Shown: positions 25,098 to 34,059 of the stretch, piece by piece | Layout: each line of letters begins with the position of its first letter | Numbering within the stretch: position 1 is the first letter of the stretch | DNA from: Natronogracilivirga saccharolytica | GTDB lineage: Bacteria; Bacteroidota; Rhodothermia; Balneolales; Natronogracilivirgulaceae | Reading direction: 5' to 3' | Length of the DNA stretch: 64,000 bases | NCBI RefSeq assembly: GCF_017921895.1 | Contig: NZ_JAFIDN010000005.1 | Span: 1-64,000 of the forward strand | Notes under the pieces: generated by a model | The model's database searches: none | What the model saw: the letters and a program-made list of their open reading frames with translations, nothing else | What the model was told of the DNA's origin: nothing | Program-made: the position numbers and the translations under genes

Positions 25098-26486
25098 CTA
25101 CGGGAATCGCACACCTTCGTAGGCACTCACGTTAACGGGCGAGACGGTAGCGCCATAGGTTTCATTGATCTCTTCGATCACCATGTTGGTCACCATCGCG
25201 GCACCGCGCGGAGTCAGATGTATGCCGTCGAGTGAAAACACGCCGCCCTCGACAAATTCGGTGGTCAGCAGGATGGCATCGTACACAACCCCTTCCTGCG
25301 CCGCGGCTTCCAGTTCCGGATTGACATCCACAAAAACGAGACCGAGCTGCGATGCCGCGCCTTCAAGAATGTCATTGAAGGTGTCGGTCGCCAGCCGGAC
25401 ATTGCCGGCCTGCTCCGCGGTCAGTGTATACTGATCGGGAATGGGCGTGCTGCTGCCCCAACCGGCGCCTTCCGGCAGCGGCTGAAGGGAATCCTGAGGA
25501 ACCGAAAGCAAAATATGCTCACCCTGCTCGGCCATCCGGAAACCGGCCGGAGCGTCGCCGTCCTCAATCACAAATCCGTTGGCTCCTTCCTGGAAATCAG
25601 GGATAAGCTGCTCGGGAACACCCTCGGCCTCATATCCGGCCCGGAGCATCTGCGCCTGCTCGGCGGTCAGCGCCAGTCCGTCCCAGGGAACCGTATTGAA
25701 AAACGGAATGGTGGTCACATCCGGGATGCTCAGCACCGCACCCAGCGCCCCTTCACCGGCCAGTGTGCCGGCCAGCGCTTCGATGCTGCCCTCAAACACA
25801 TTCACCGGGGTAATGTCGTTGTCGCTCACCTGCGCAGGATCGCCCATCTCCTCAAGGCCCTGACCGGTACCGCCTGCCGTGGCATAGCCCAGCACATCGT
25901 TGTTGCCGGCCCAGAGTGTGAAGAACGTCGGCTCAGCCATCAGTGCATCGCCGAGAACCGTCGCCATGGGATCACTTTTAAAGCGGGCAAAAAATGGGTT
26001 GTAATTGCCTTCACCGGCTTCCGTGTTGCCGTATCCCTCCGCAACCAGATGGAAACTGCGCGCCCCGGGGACACCGACGTTGTGAAACGGTCCGGTCTGC
26101 TGCCGGCTGAAAATATCCTGTCCGCTTTCTGCGGCCGGAGCCGGAGACAGCGTCGGAGAGCCGTCCGGGCCGGTCGTAACCTGCAACACGAGCCGTGCTT
26201 CACCTTCGGCATTGGATCCGACACCGGGATTGACCAGCGGCTGGAGGAACTCCCCTCCGCCCGCCTGCTGCATCTGTCCGGCCAGAATGTTGGGAAAGGA
26301 GTTGATCTGCCCTTCCCGGTGCAGCGCATTATCGGAATAACCGGCCGTCAGCGAGTTGCCCACGGCCACATAGCTGGAAAAATCGGCCTGACCCGAGTCT
26401 GCCGTACGTTCACTGATGCTCGGGTCGCACTGGCTGAGCACCAGCATCGCCATCAGAAAAGAGAAAAGATGTGTTAACCGCTTCAT
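25098..26486 (-). CDS. SGNH/GDSL-type hydrolase lipoprotein
   Basis: A 462-residue protein with a lipoprotein signal (MKRLTHLFSFLMAMLVLSQC). VAVGNSLTAGYSD (about 35-47) is the GDSL block with the nucleophile serine; LWAGNNDVLG (about 185) matches the GxND block; DGIHLTPRGAAM near the C-terminus gives the Asp-His pair. These enzymes are esterases or lipases; the substrate is unknown. The ATG at 26486 starts the lipoprotein signal; one at 26498 is also possible. It follows the FadL-like gene at 114 bp on the same strand, with a terminator-like hairpin between, so joint action on lipids is a reasonable but unproven idea. Confidence 0.87.
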   Translation of the reverse strand: MKRLTHLFSFLMAMLVLSQCDPSISERTADSGQADFSSYVAVGNSLTAGYSDNALHREGQINSFPNILAGQMQQAGGGEFLQPLVNPGVGSNAEGEARLVLQVTTGPDGSPTLSPAPAAESGQDIFSRQQTGPFHNVGVPGARSFHLVAEGYGNTEAGEGNYNPFFARFKSDPMATVLGDALMAEPTFFTLWAGNNDVLGYATAGGTGQGLEEMGDPAQVSDNDITPVNVFEGSIEALAGTLAGEGALGAVLSIPDVTTIPFFNTVPWDGLALTAEQAQMLRAGYEAEGVPEQLIPDFQEGANGFVIEDGDAPAGFRMAEQGEHILLSVPQDSLQPLPEGAGWGSSTPIPDQYTLTAEQAGNVRLATDTFNDILEGAASQLGLVFVDVNPELEAAAQEGVVYDAILLTTEFVEGGVFSLDGIHLTPRGAAMVTNMVIEEINETYGATVSPVNVSAYEGVRFP

Positions 26487-26577
26487 AATGGAATTCATTT
26501 GAAAGTTTAAAATGGTGGCTTGATCCGGTCGGTTGCTGAACCGGCCGTCGTCCGGCACATTGCCGGGCCGCATCCGG

Positions 26578-26601
26578 AAAAACACCGGTTCCGGGACCGG
26601 T
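26578..26601 (-). terminator. Intrinsic terminator after fadL-like gene
   Basis: On the minus strand ACCGGT-CCCGGA-ACCGGT is followed by GTTTTT, starting in the stop codon of the fadL-like gene. The 6-bp stem is short but GC-rich. Confidence 0.55.
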
Positions 26602-27869
26602 CAGAATTTGTGATACAGGGATATGCCCGGCAGCCAGGCCCGTGTCTTGAACTCGCCTACCGGCACGGTGCCGAAGGTGCCCGCATCGATTGTATCCTCC
26701 AGGGACTGCTCCCGGGGACTGGATGTAATAAACAGAAGCGAGGCATTGACGCCCAGATCGGGAGTAAAGGCGTAGCCCACTCCTGCCGACATTCCGATCC
26801 GGTCGAGATCCGGTGTCTCGGGAGTTATGAAGCCCTCATCCACCGGGGACGGGTCAAAGTATCCGCCGAGACGCAGCTGCAGCGCTTCGGTCGCATCAAA
26901 TTCGCCGCCCAGACGGAAGATCCAGCGGTCATTGAAATTCCGGGGCTCGGTAATGTTCTGCAGCGCAGGTGTATTTTCCTCGAAAGCAAAATCCAGGCTC
27001 TCATAGGCACTCCAGAACGTCAGGTTGGCATCGATACCCACGCGCAGACGCTCGGTCGGGGTCAGCCCCACGCCGATGTTAAGCACGGCCGGCAGCGGCA
27101 GGGAAGCATCAAACCGGTTGCCTTCCGGAAAATTGCCCTGCAGCGACTGCGGAATGGTAAAATCGGCATCTCCGCCTTCCACTTCCATTTCAATCTCCGA
27201 GCGGTAGGAAACACCAAGCGAAACCAGGTCGGTCACATCCGCATAAATACCGGCGTTGAAGCCGATCGCGGTTGTCGATCCGTCAAGCTCGACAATTCCG
27301 GTATGTCCGTCCATGTCGCTGATGGGCAGATCGCGCTGCAGATTCACCATCCCGATGGCATAAATGAATCCGGCACCGACACCGATGTTGTCGGTAATCG
27401 CATAGCTGAGCGTGGGCTGCAGGTAAATGGATGTCAGGGAAATCTCGCGCAGCAGCGTGCGGTACTTCCACCCCTCTTCCCACTTCAGAGCGTTTCCGTA
27501 GGGAGTGTACACGGCAAAACCCGCCTTCAGGTTGTCCACCGGCGTGTCATAGCTGGCATAGATGCTGAACGGCGTTCGCACCCTGGAGTCGGTGTTGGCC
27601 TGATAGGTGGACGGCGCCGGCGCCCGGTAGGCGGTGCTGATGAACGTGGCGTTGGAACCCGCCATGACGGCATTTCCGTCCAGTGCGGAGAGTCCGCCCG
27701 GATTCATGGCTATGGTTGCAATGTCGAGCGGCATGCCGGTACCGACATGTCCCATCCCGATCTGTCTCTGTCCCAGCAGGTTGAGCTGATATCCGCCTGC
27801 CATTGCTGCACTTGCTGCAAGACATACGGCCAGCAGGCCTGCCGTCAAAACGGTAACAATATTTTTCAT
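26601..27869 (-). CDS. Outer-membrane transporter, OmpP1/FadL/TodX family
   Basis: A 422-residue protein with signal peptide (cleavage after about residue 24, AAMAGGYQLN), then GQRQIGMGHVGTGMP and IATIAMNPGGLSAL, the N-terminal hatch signature of FadL porins. Alternating beta-strand patterns fill the rest, and it ends in aromatic F (LYHKF), as outer-membrane barrels do. FadL proteins take up long-chain fatty acids or other hydrophobic compounds. The ATG at 27869 begins the signal peptide; the upstream in-frame residues to 27956 are untypical. It is probably transcribed ahead of the SGNH gene. Confidence 0.92.
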   Translation of the reverse strand: MKNIVTVLTAGLLAVCLAASAAMAGGYQLNLLGQRQIGMGHVGTGMPLDIATIAMNPGGLSALDGNAVMAGSNATFISTAYRAPAPSTYQANTDSRVRTPFSIYASYDTPVDNLKAGFAVYTPYGNALKWEEGWKYRTLLREISLTSIYLQPTLSYAITDNIGVGAGFIYAIGMVNLQRDLPISDMDGHTGIVELDGSTTAIGFNAGIYADVTDLVSLGVSYRSEIEMEVEGGDADFTIPQSLQGNFPEGNRFDASLPLPAVLNIGVGLTPTERLRVGIDANLTFWSAYESLDFAFEENTPALQNITEPRNFNDRWIFRLGGEFDATEALQLRLGGYFDPSPVDEGFITPETPDLDRIGMSAGVGYAFTPDLGVNASLLFITSSPREQSLEDTIDAGTFGTVPVGEFKTRAWLPGISLYHKF

Positions 27870-28084
27870 GAGTACTATCCGATTAGTGGCTTTTCGGTTG
27901 TCAATAATTCCTGATGAAAGCACGCATAACACTCCCGGATGCGCTGCACGAGGCATCGGGCAACAGGAGTATCAGCGCCGGCATAAACCCCATTTGTTCG
28001 TCAGTCCGCCCCATGCGGACCGTCCGGCTGCTTCAACAGACTGACCTAATTTAAAATTTTGAATCGGATATGCCAATTTTTGTT

Positions 28085-28783
28085 TCATGATGCTTCCGGA
28101 TGTTTCCGGACGATCTGCAGCCCGTCGCGCACCGGCAGCAGCACATTTTCGACCCGCGCATCAACCGAAATGAGCCGGTTCATCCGGTCGACGGCCTTAC
28201 CCTTGCGGTCGTCCGCCTCGCCGGCCGCATCGGCCCAGGCCTTGCCGCCCCAGAATGCATTGTCGATGACCATGACCCCGCCGGGCCGCAGCACCGGCAT
28301 CAGAACATCGTAATAGACCGGATAGCTTTCCTTGTCGGCATCGAGGAAAATGAGATCGGGTTTCGGTCCGGACTCCAGGATTTTCTGTTCGCGGATGGCA
28401 TCCAGCGCCATGCCGGTCAGCAGCTCAATGCGCGGCCCGGACGGCTGCTCTTTGTGAAACCGGTCGAAAAACCGCCGGGCGATGGCGGAATACTTGTCGT
28501 TGCCCTCGCAGGTGATGATGCGTCCGCCCGATGTCATTCCCGATGCGATCTGAAGCGTACCGTAGCCGGTGAAGGTGCCGATTTCCAGGACAAACCGGGC
28601 GGCTGTGAGCCCGGCCATCATCCGTAGCAGCGCGCCGACAAGCGGACCGCTGAGCATATCGTCATACCGGAGTTCGGCGGCCGTCGCCCGGCGCACATCC
28701 CGCAGCAGTGGTGATTCGGGCGATGAGTTTTTCACGGCATAGCTTTCTGCCTGTTGCAGGAAGGTTCGGGAGTCGTCTGGCAT
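28085..28783 (-). CDS. SAM-dependent O-methyltransferase (caffeoyl-CoA OMT-like)
   Basis: A 232-residue class I methyltransferase. VLEIGTFTGYGTLQIA (about 66-81) is the SAM-binding loop, DLIFLDADKESYPVYYD (about 145) the metal/substrate region and GGVMVIDNAFWGG the family's DN motif. The substrate is unknown; such enzymes methylate catechols and similar hydroxyl groups using a divalent metal. It lies 87 bp downstream of the STN gene on the same strand and could be the last gene of that sigma/anti-sigma group. Confidence 0.9.
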   Translation of the reverse strand: MPDDSRTFLQQAESYAVKNSSPESPLLRDVRRATAAELRYDDMLSGPLVGALLRMMAGLTAARFVLEIGTFTGYGTLQIASGMTSGGRIITCEGNDKYSAIARRFFDRFHKEQPSGPRIELLTGMALDAIREQKILESGPKPDLIFLDADKESYPVYYDVLMPVLRPGGVMVIDNAFWGGKAWADAAGEADDRKGKAVDRMNRLISVDARVENVLLPVRDGLQIVRKHPEAS

Positions 28784-28870
28784 GATGGAATTTTTGTTAT
28801 TTATATTGGCTTTTGAATGTGCTGCTGCTCAGGTGCCCTGCCGGGCAACCGGTGCTGTCCGGAAACAAAA

Positions 28871-29356
28871 TCACTCCGGCAACGACCGGCGAAGAATGAT
28901 TTCACTCAACGGTACAGGTTCGTCGAATGCAGCCGAAAAGGGTAACACAAGAGGCTGCATAGCTTCCGACCGCAGTGCATCCACCCTGCTGCCGGCCCCG
29001 GCCGGAACCTCCGCCAGCGGCCGGATATGCTGGCGCAGCGAATGCCTGATCACATAAATACCCGTCCGGATGCGCCTTGCCTCGAGCCCTTCCGGTTCCA
29101 GCAGCTCATCAAGTATATCGCGGAGCGGCTTCTCCCGGAAAACCGCCCGCACCATCACCCCGTCGGTCAGCTCCGATTCATAAAGAAAATCCGTTCCGGT
29201 TTTTTCGGATATGAGGTACAGCGCACGCTCGAGCGGCTCATCGTGAAATTCGAATGAGTAGACGGGATCACCGGATTGCATCACCGGCAGCATGGTCATA
29301 ACAGCAATGAGAAGTGCGCACATGGCACGGCAAGGTAATGAATGGTTAACTGACAC
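28871..29356 (-). CDS. Stand-alone STN-domain protein
   Basis: A 161-residue secreted protein. After a signal peptide (CALLIAVMTMLPVMQSG), residues 32-105 form a secretin/TonB short N-terminal domain (FHDEPLERALYLISEKTGTD, then RDILDELLEPEGLEARRI). Normally this domain heads a TonB-dependent receptor whose STN contacts a FecR anti-sigma factor. Here a stop comes 55 residues after the domain and no plug or barrel follows in any frame before the next gene. It lies just downstream of the fecR-like and sigma genes. The start is GTG 29356; ATG 29323 is the alternative. It may be a remnant or a dedicated signalling subunit. Confidence 0.8.
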   Translation of the reverse strand: MSVNHSLPCRAMCALLIAVMTMLPVMQSGDPVYSFEFHDEPLERALYLISEKTGTDFLYESELTDGVMVRAVFREKPLRDILDELLEPEGLEARRIRTGIYVIRHSLRQHIRPLAEVPAGAGSRVDALRSEAMQPLVLPFSAAFDEPVPLSEIILRRSLPE

Positions 29357-29400
29357 CGGCTGGACCGGCTGACCGGCTCACCGGCTTCAATATCACACTG

Positions 29401-30384
29401 TCAATATAACCGAATCCCGTCATCCGACCAACTGTAGCGGCAGTCGGTAACATGGCAGATGGAGGTGACAATCGACTCAAGATCGTCGGGTGACGGCAGA
29501 TAAAGCGTCAGACGGCGCTCCGACAGCGCTTCGTCTTCTATCTCGATTTCCGTATTGTAGCGCCGCTCCAGTTCGCCGGCCACTTCGCTCAGGGACAGTC
29601 CGGAGAAGTAGAAACCCTTGTCACGCCAGGCCAGCGCACGGCTGGTGTCTGCCGGCTCGGGCTTGTGCGGCGCATCCGCCTCGCTGTCCACCACGCTCGA
29701 GTGTCCGGGCTCGAGCTGCACCGCCTCTGCAGGCTGCATCAGTGAAGCCAGGCTGACCTCACCGTCGATGAGCGTCAGTTCGGTGCGCATTTGCGGACCG
29801 GAATCCCATGCGCGGACATTGAACCGGGTGCCTGTGACGGCGATACTGGCGTTGTGCGTGGTGACGGTAAAACTTTTTTCATCCGGCTGAACCTCGAAAT
29901 AGGCCTCTCCGTGCAGATTCAGCTCACGATGGCCGTTCCATGGCCTGCGATACCAGCTGATCGAAGATCCGCTGTTGAGTTCCACCTGCACTCCCTCTTC
30001 CCACTGCCAGCTTGTAAAGCTGCCGCGAGGCGCCTCGACGGTAACCGGCACAAAAAGGTACCAGTAGAAGAATCCTGCCAGCAGCAGTGCCGCCACTGCT
30101 GCGACGGCGGAGTAAAGCGATACGAGCGTCCCCGTCGGCCTTTTCTTGTCCGGCCTGCCGGCCCGTCCGACAGCTCCGGTTTTCTTTAGAGAAGCATCGG
30201 AGCGAATTCGTTTCTGCAGCCGGCGCCACTCTCTCTCTGCATCGGGGTATTCGGACGCATTGCCGGGACGTGTTACACGTTCGGGTCTGTTCCGGCCGGA
30301 CACCTCCCAGATGCGCGCAACATGCTCACGATCCGCATCACGGAACTTCTCAAAAATACTTGTATCCGGCTTCTTCCTGCTCAT
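29401..30384 (-). CDS. FecR-family anti-sigma factor
   Basis: A 327-residue protein. The N-terminal cytoplasmic part (1-85) precedes one membrane helix (about 100-120, SAVAAVAALLLAGFFYWYLF), then the periplasmic FecR domain (about 122-225, EAPRGSFTSWQWEEGVQVEL and HGEAYFEVQPDEKSFTVTTH) and a C-terminal DUF4974 domain (about 255-325, FSGLSLSEVAGELERRYNTE). The protein would hold the sigma factor at 30544 and release it on a signal from an STN-bearing partner. The frame extends upstream to a TTG at 30462, but ATG 30384 is more likely. It lies between the sigma and STN genes. Confidence 0.92.
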   Translation of the reverse strand: MSRKKPDTSIFEKFRDADREHVARIWEVSGRNRPERVTRPGNASEYPDAEREWRRLQKRIRSDASLKKTGAVGRAGRPDKKRPTGTLVSLYSAVAAVAALLLAGFFYWYLFVPVTVEAPRGSFTSWQWEEGVQVELNSGSSISWYRRPWNGHRELNLHGEAYFEVQPDEKSFTVTTHNASIAVTGTRFNVRAWDSGPQMRTELTLIDGEVSLASLMQPAEAVQLEPGHSSVVDSEADAPHKPEPADTSRALAWRDKGFYFSGLSLSEVAGELERRYNTEIEIEDEALSERRLTLYLPSPDDLESIVTSICHVTDCRYSWSDDGIRLY

Positions 30385-30543
30385 ATTATCTTTTTTCTGC
30401 GATTTCTGCTGTTTTCTGCTGCCTGACAGCCCGTTTTCCGGCCATCCGGCAATCCGGCTCAATCTCTGTGTTGTATCATTTTCTATCTGAAATACGGCCG
30501 GACAGCCGCATGTGACTACCCGAACCAGCCATGTTAAGCCATT

Positions 30544-31110
30544 TTAATCTTTCTTTTCCCACTCCTTCAGCCGGTCGCGCAGAGTACCCAGGGCGCTGAC
30601 AATGTGATTGTTTACGGTTCGCGGGGCACAATCCATCACTTTTGCGATTTCATGGTGGTCAAGTCCTTCGAACCGGCTGAGCTCGAACGCTTCACGCTGC
30701 CGCACCGGCAGCGATTCAATCCATTCGGTGATTTTTTTCATGAGTTCGCCGGATTCACTGCCGGCGTCATCCTCACCGGCCGGGATCAGCTCCTCAGCCG
30801 GAACATCGGCCGGACCCAGTTCATCGAGCCGCACCGACCGATGCATGCGAAGATAGTTGATGCCACGGTTGCGGGTCATCCGGTAGAGCAGCGCCTTGAG
30901 CGAGCGGTTTTCATCGACCCGGTCACGGATTTCCCACAAATGGGCGTAAACATCCTGAAGAATATCGGCCGCTGCATCCGGATCCCTGACAATGCTGTCC
31001 GCATAACGGATCAGCTGGTCATAGGAATCTGTAAAAATCTCACGAAACGCCGATTCATCAGAATTGCGCAGTCTTAGGGCCCATTCGTGATACTGCGTAG
31101 ATGCGGTCAT
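30544..31110 (-). CDS. ECF-type RNA polymerase sigma factor (FecI-like)
   Basis: A 188-residue sigma-70 family protein. Region 2 (about 20-90) contains AADILQDVYAHLWEIRDRVD, and region 4 (about 125-180) contains LPVRQREAFELSRFEGLDHH and APRTVNNHIVSALGTLRDRL. It matches the Bacteroidota sigma factors that pair with FecR. It is the first gene of sigma, fecR, STN, O-methyltransferase on the minus strand. Its regulon likely includes its own operon. Confidence 0.93.
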   Translation of the reverse strand: MTASTQYHEWALRLRNSDESAFREIFTDSYDQLIRYADSIVRDPDAAADILQDVYAHLWEIRDRVDENRSLKALLYRMTRNRGINYLRMHRSVRLDELGPADVPAEELIPAGEDDAGSESGELMKKITEWIESLPVRQREAFELSRFEGLDHHEIAKVMDCAPRTVNNHIVSALGTLRDRLKEWEKKD

Positions 31111-31378
31111 CCGTGCCCCTTTGATTCCTTTTGTTGATTACCGGATATGCTGTTGATTTCCGTAAATATTGCTTTCCGTCGTAACCTATGCAATAGCTCC
31201 AAATTTTCAAAGCACGGGTATGCGAATGGATGCTATTTCATGTATCTTTTGCGTTTCATTTTACTGACGGGTTCCGGATGCTGCTGAAGATGCATTGCAA
31301 CCTGAAGAATACCCTTTTACGGAAATCGTCCATGCAGCAATCGTCGGCCCGCAACCAAAATCGCAATCACCCCATTAT

Positions 31379-32047
31379 ATGCCGCACAAGATCATTCTGG
31401 CCTCCGCCAGTCCGCGCCGCAGTACCCTGCTCCGGCAAATCGGAATCCGTTTCGAGGTCATTCCTGCCGAAACGGACGAGCATATCCGGCCGGGTTACCA
31501 CCCCTCCGAAACCGTTGAGCAGCTGGCCCTGGAAAAGGCCGGGGATGTTGCGCGCCGGCATTCCGGCGCCCTGGTCATCGGTGCGGATACTGTCGTGGTG
31601 CTGGACAATGAGATTCTGGGCAAACCCGCAAATCCGGAAGAGGCGGCATCCATGCTGCGCACGCTGAGCGGACGAACCCATCAGGTCTACACCGGTGTGG
31701 CGCTTGTGCTTGCCGGGCAGGATGCAAACGATGGTTCACCCGCAGCATCCGCCCCGGAACATCCGCATTCGGTCACATTCCATGAGCGGACCGATGTCAC
31801 CTTCGGCGGGCTCTCCGATGACGAGATCCGGGCCTACATCAGCACCGGCAGTCCGATGGACAAAGCCGGTTCCTACGGCATCCAGGATGACCTCGGTGCC
31901 CTGTTTGTCCGCAAAATCGACGGCGATTATTACAATGTGGTCGGATTTCCGCTCTACCGTTTTCACCGCGAGGTCAATAAGCTGGCACCCGGCATCGTTA
32001 ATCCTTTCGAACGGCACCAACGGAAAAATCTGTTACGAAACACATGA
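31379..32047 (+). CDS. maf: Maf-family nucleoside triphosphate pyrophosphatase
   Basis: A 222-residue protein with the Maf signature at its start (KIILASASPRRSTLLRQIGI), GADTVVVLDNEILGKP (about 70) and GSYGIQDDLG (about 180). Maf proteins hydrolyse dTTP/UTP or modified nucleotides and influence septum formation in some bacteria. The ATG at 31379 matches the family N-terminus; the longer frame from 31295 is not supported. An unusual hydrophilic loop, DANDGSPAASAPEHPHS (about 118-134), is inserted before a conserved strand. It is first in a three-gene operon: the next gene overlaps by four bases (ATGA). Confidence 0.93.
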   Translation: MPHKIILASASPRRSTLLRQIGIRFEVIPAETDEHIRPGYHPSETVEQLALEKAGDVARRHSGALVIGADTVVVLDNEILGKPANPEEAASMLRTLSGRTHQVYTGVALVLAGQDANDGSPAASAPEHPHSVTFHERTDVTFGGLSDDEIRAYISTGSPMDKAGSYGIQDDLGALFVRKIDGDYYNVVGFPLYRFHREVNKLAPGIVNPFERHQRKNLLRNT

Positions 32048-34047
32048 ATACTTCGCGGATACGCCTGATAACCGGCATGATGCTTGCCCTGCTTGTACTG
32101 TTGCCCCCGTTGCTGCCTGACGAAACCGCTGCGGCCCAGTCGCGAAATGACTTCAATCTGGGCAACCAGCTGCTCCGCGACGGTGAATTCGAAGAAGCAT
32201 ACGAAGTGTTCCGGAAACTGATGGAGGAGAATCCCCGCTCCTTTGCCGTTTACGACCGCGCGGTTTCGGCCCTGATCAACCTCAAGCGCTACGAAGACGC
32301 CATCGCGATTACCGAAGATCGGCTCGAAAATTTTGCCACGGATGTCAACACCATGGTCCGGCTGGGAGAAATTTATCACATCCGGGGCGATAAAGATGAA
32401 GCCCGCGACATCTGGTACAATGTGCTTGACCGGCACTCCGACAACAACAATGCCTTCCGCAGGATTGCCGAAACGATGAACGACCACCGCCAGTACCGCG
32501 AGGCAATCGAGGTGTACAAAAAAGCCAGGGAGCAGTTCAACGACCCCGGCATGTTCGGTTTCGACATCGCGGACAACTACTTGGCGGTCAATGAATTTGA
32601 AAGCGCCATCGAAGAATATCTCGACATCCTCGCCGACGATGAGCGTCAGAAGAACCGAATCCAGCGCCAGCTGCTCAACTATGATGAACAGCAGCTCTAC
32701 GATACGGCCATCATGCTTGTTGAGGAGCGGCTTGACCAGCTTCAGGCCGGCAGCAGCCGCGACCTTGCCTACCGCGATTTTCTGGTCTGGCTGAACATGG
32801 AGCGCGGGTTTTACCGCCGTGCCCTGGCCGCGGCGCGCACGCTTGAGCGATACAGCGACAACGAGCGCCATGCCGTGTTCCGGGTTGGCCGGCAGCTTCG
32901 CAGTCATGACGAGTTTGAGCTGGCCGCAGATGCATTTTCCTACTATCAGGACCTTGAACGCCATCCGCTTAAAGCGCGCAGTCTCGAAGAACTGTCGCGG
33001 GCCTATCAGGACTGGGCTGCCCATCTGATAGACAACAATCTGGATTTCGGCGGCGGAGCCGATTCCCTGTACCGGAAAGCATTCCAGTCCGTCGAACGGC
33101 TCACCGAGCAGTTTCCGCAATATGACCGCCGGATGCAGACCCTGGTGATTCAGTCCGAGCTGGCCCTGGACCATCTCAAGGAGCCCGAACTCGCACGCTC
33201 CTACTTCGACAAGATGGAAAACGCGGTCAACGACACATCCGATGAGGCTCAAATGCACTACATCGAAGGCCGCCTGCTGCTCTATGAAGGTGATTTCCAG
33301 ATGGCACGCGTCTCGCTGACCCGAAGCAACCGCATCTCGGGCAGCGGCGATACTGCCGAGAAAAGCCGCTACTATCTGGGCCTGGGCGACTTTTACAACG
33401 GCGAATTTTCCTATTCGCGGATGCAGCTTCGATCCCTGGAGCGCGAGAACCACTCCTACTTTGCCAACAATGCGCTGCAGCTGCGTTATCTGATCCAGAA
33501 TGCGCACGATGAGGACGGAGAAAACCGAAGCCTGAAGCGCTATGCCAAAGCGCGTTACCTGTACGACACCGGGCGGTACAACGAATCAGCCGAACTGCTG
33601 GCTCCCATGCTGGAAGAGGCCGCCGAACATCCGTTGCAAAACGAGTCATCACTGCTTCTTGCCCGCTCGCTGCGCCAGATCCATCCCGAAATTGCCTTCC
33701 GGGTGATCGACCGGCACATGCGTCGTCCATCGGTTGCGCGGAATGCGGGTGAGCGGATGCTCTGGGAGCGCGCCCGGCTGGCCGAACTGGTGTTCGTGAT
33801 GCAGCAGCGCGCAACTGGGGATGAATCGGGCTTCGAATGGCAGGCACCGGCCGGCTTGCTCGACACCTCCATGTTTTCCGGCGAACAGCTCAGCGGGGCG
33901 CTTTCCGGTGAAACATCCCTGCTCACCCTTGCCGGGGTTGTCGATTACTACGAAGAGCTGCTGATCAGATATCCGGACGGATATTACTCCGACCTCACCC
34001 GTGACCGGATCAGAAAACTGGAACGTCGTGAACATCGTGAACTTTAA
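32044..34047 (+). CDS. Secreted tetratricopeptide-repeat protein
   Basis: A 667-residue protein with signal peptide (TGMMLALLVLLPPLLPDETA) and many TPR-like helical pairs from about residue 35 to 480 (for example LLRDGEFEEAYEVFRKLMEE). The C-terminal third is also helical. It has no catalytic motif. Its ATG overlaps the maf stop, and the next gene begins 12 bases after its end, so the three are co-transcribed. It probably acts as a periplasmic scaffold; the partner is not evident, but the neighbour at 34060 is a candidate. Confidence 0.85.
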   Translation: MNTSRIRLITGMMLALLVLLPPLLPDETAAAQSRNDFNLGNQLLRDGEFEEAYEVFRKLMEENPRSFAVYDRAVSALINLKRYEDAIAITEDRLENFATDVNTMVRLGEIYHIRGDKDEARDIWYNVLDRHSDNNNAFRRIAETMNDHRQYREAIEVYKKAREQFNDPGMFGFDIADNYLAVNEFESAIEEYLDILADDERQKNRIQRQLLNYDEQQLYDTAIMLVEERLDQLQAGSSRDLAYRDFLVWLNMERGFYRRALAAARTLERYSDNERHAVFRVGRQLRSHDEFELAADAFSYYQDLERHPLKARSLEELSRAYQDWAAHLIDNNLDFGGGADSLYRKAFQSVERLTEQFPQYDRRMQTLVIQSELALDHLKEPELARSYFDKMENAVNDTSDEAQMHYIEGRLLLYEGDFQMARVSLTRSNRISGSGDTAEKSRYYLGLGDFYNGEFSYSRMQLRSLERENHSYFANNALQLRYLIQNAHDEDGENRSLKRYAKARYLYDTGRYNESAELLAPMLEEAAEHPLQNESSLLLARSLRQIHPEIAFRVIDRHMRRPSVARNAGERMLWERARLAELVFVMQQRATGDESGFEWQAPAGLLDTSMFSGEQLSGALSGETSLLTLAGVVDYYEELLIRYPDGYYSDLTRDRIRKLERREHREL

Positions 34048-34059
34048 TAAGCAATACCC

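Noticed and set aside
31963-33507. 514-codon minus-strand frame
   Set aside because: Antisense to the TPR gene; repeated hydrophobic pattern mirrors the TPR codons.
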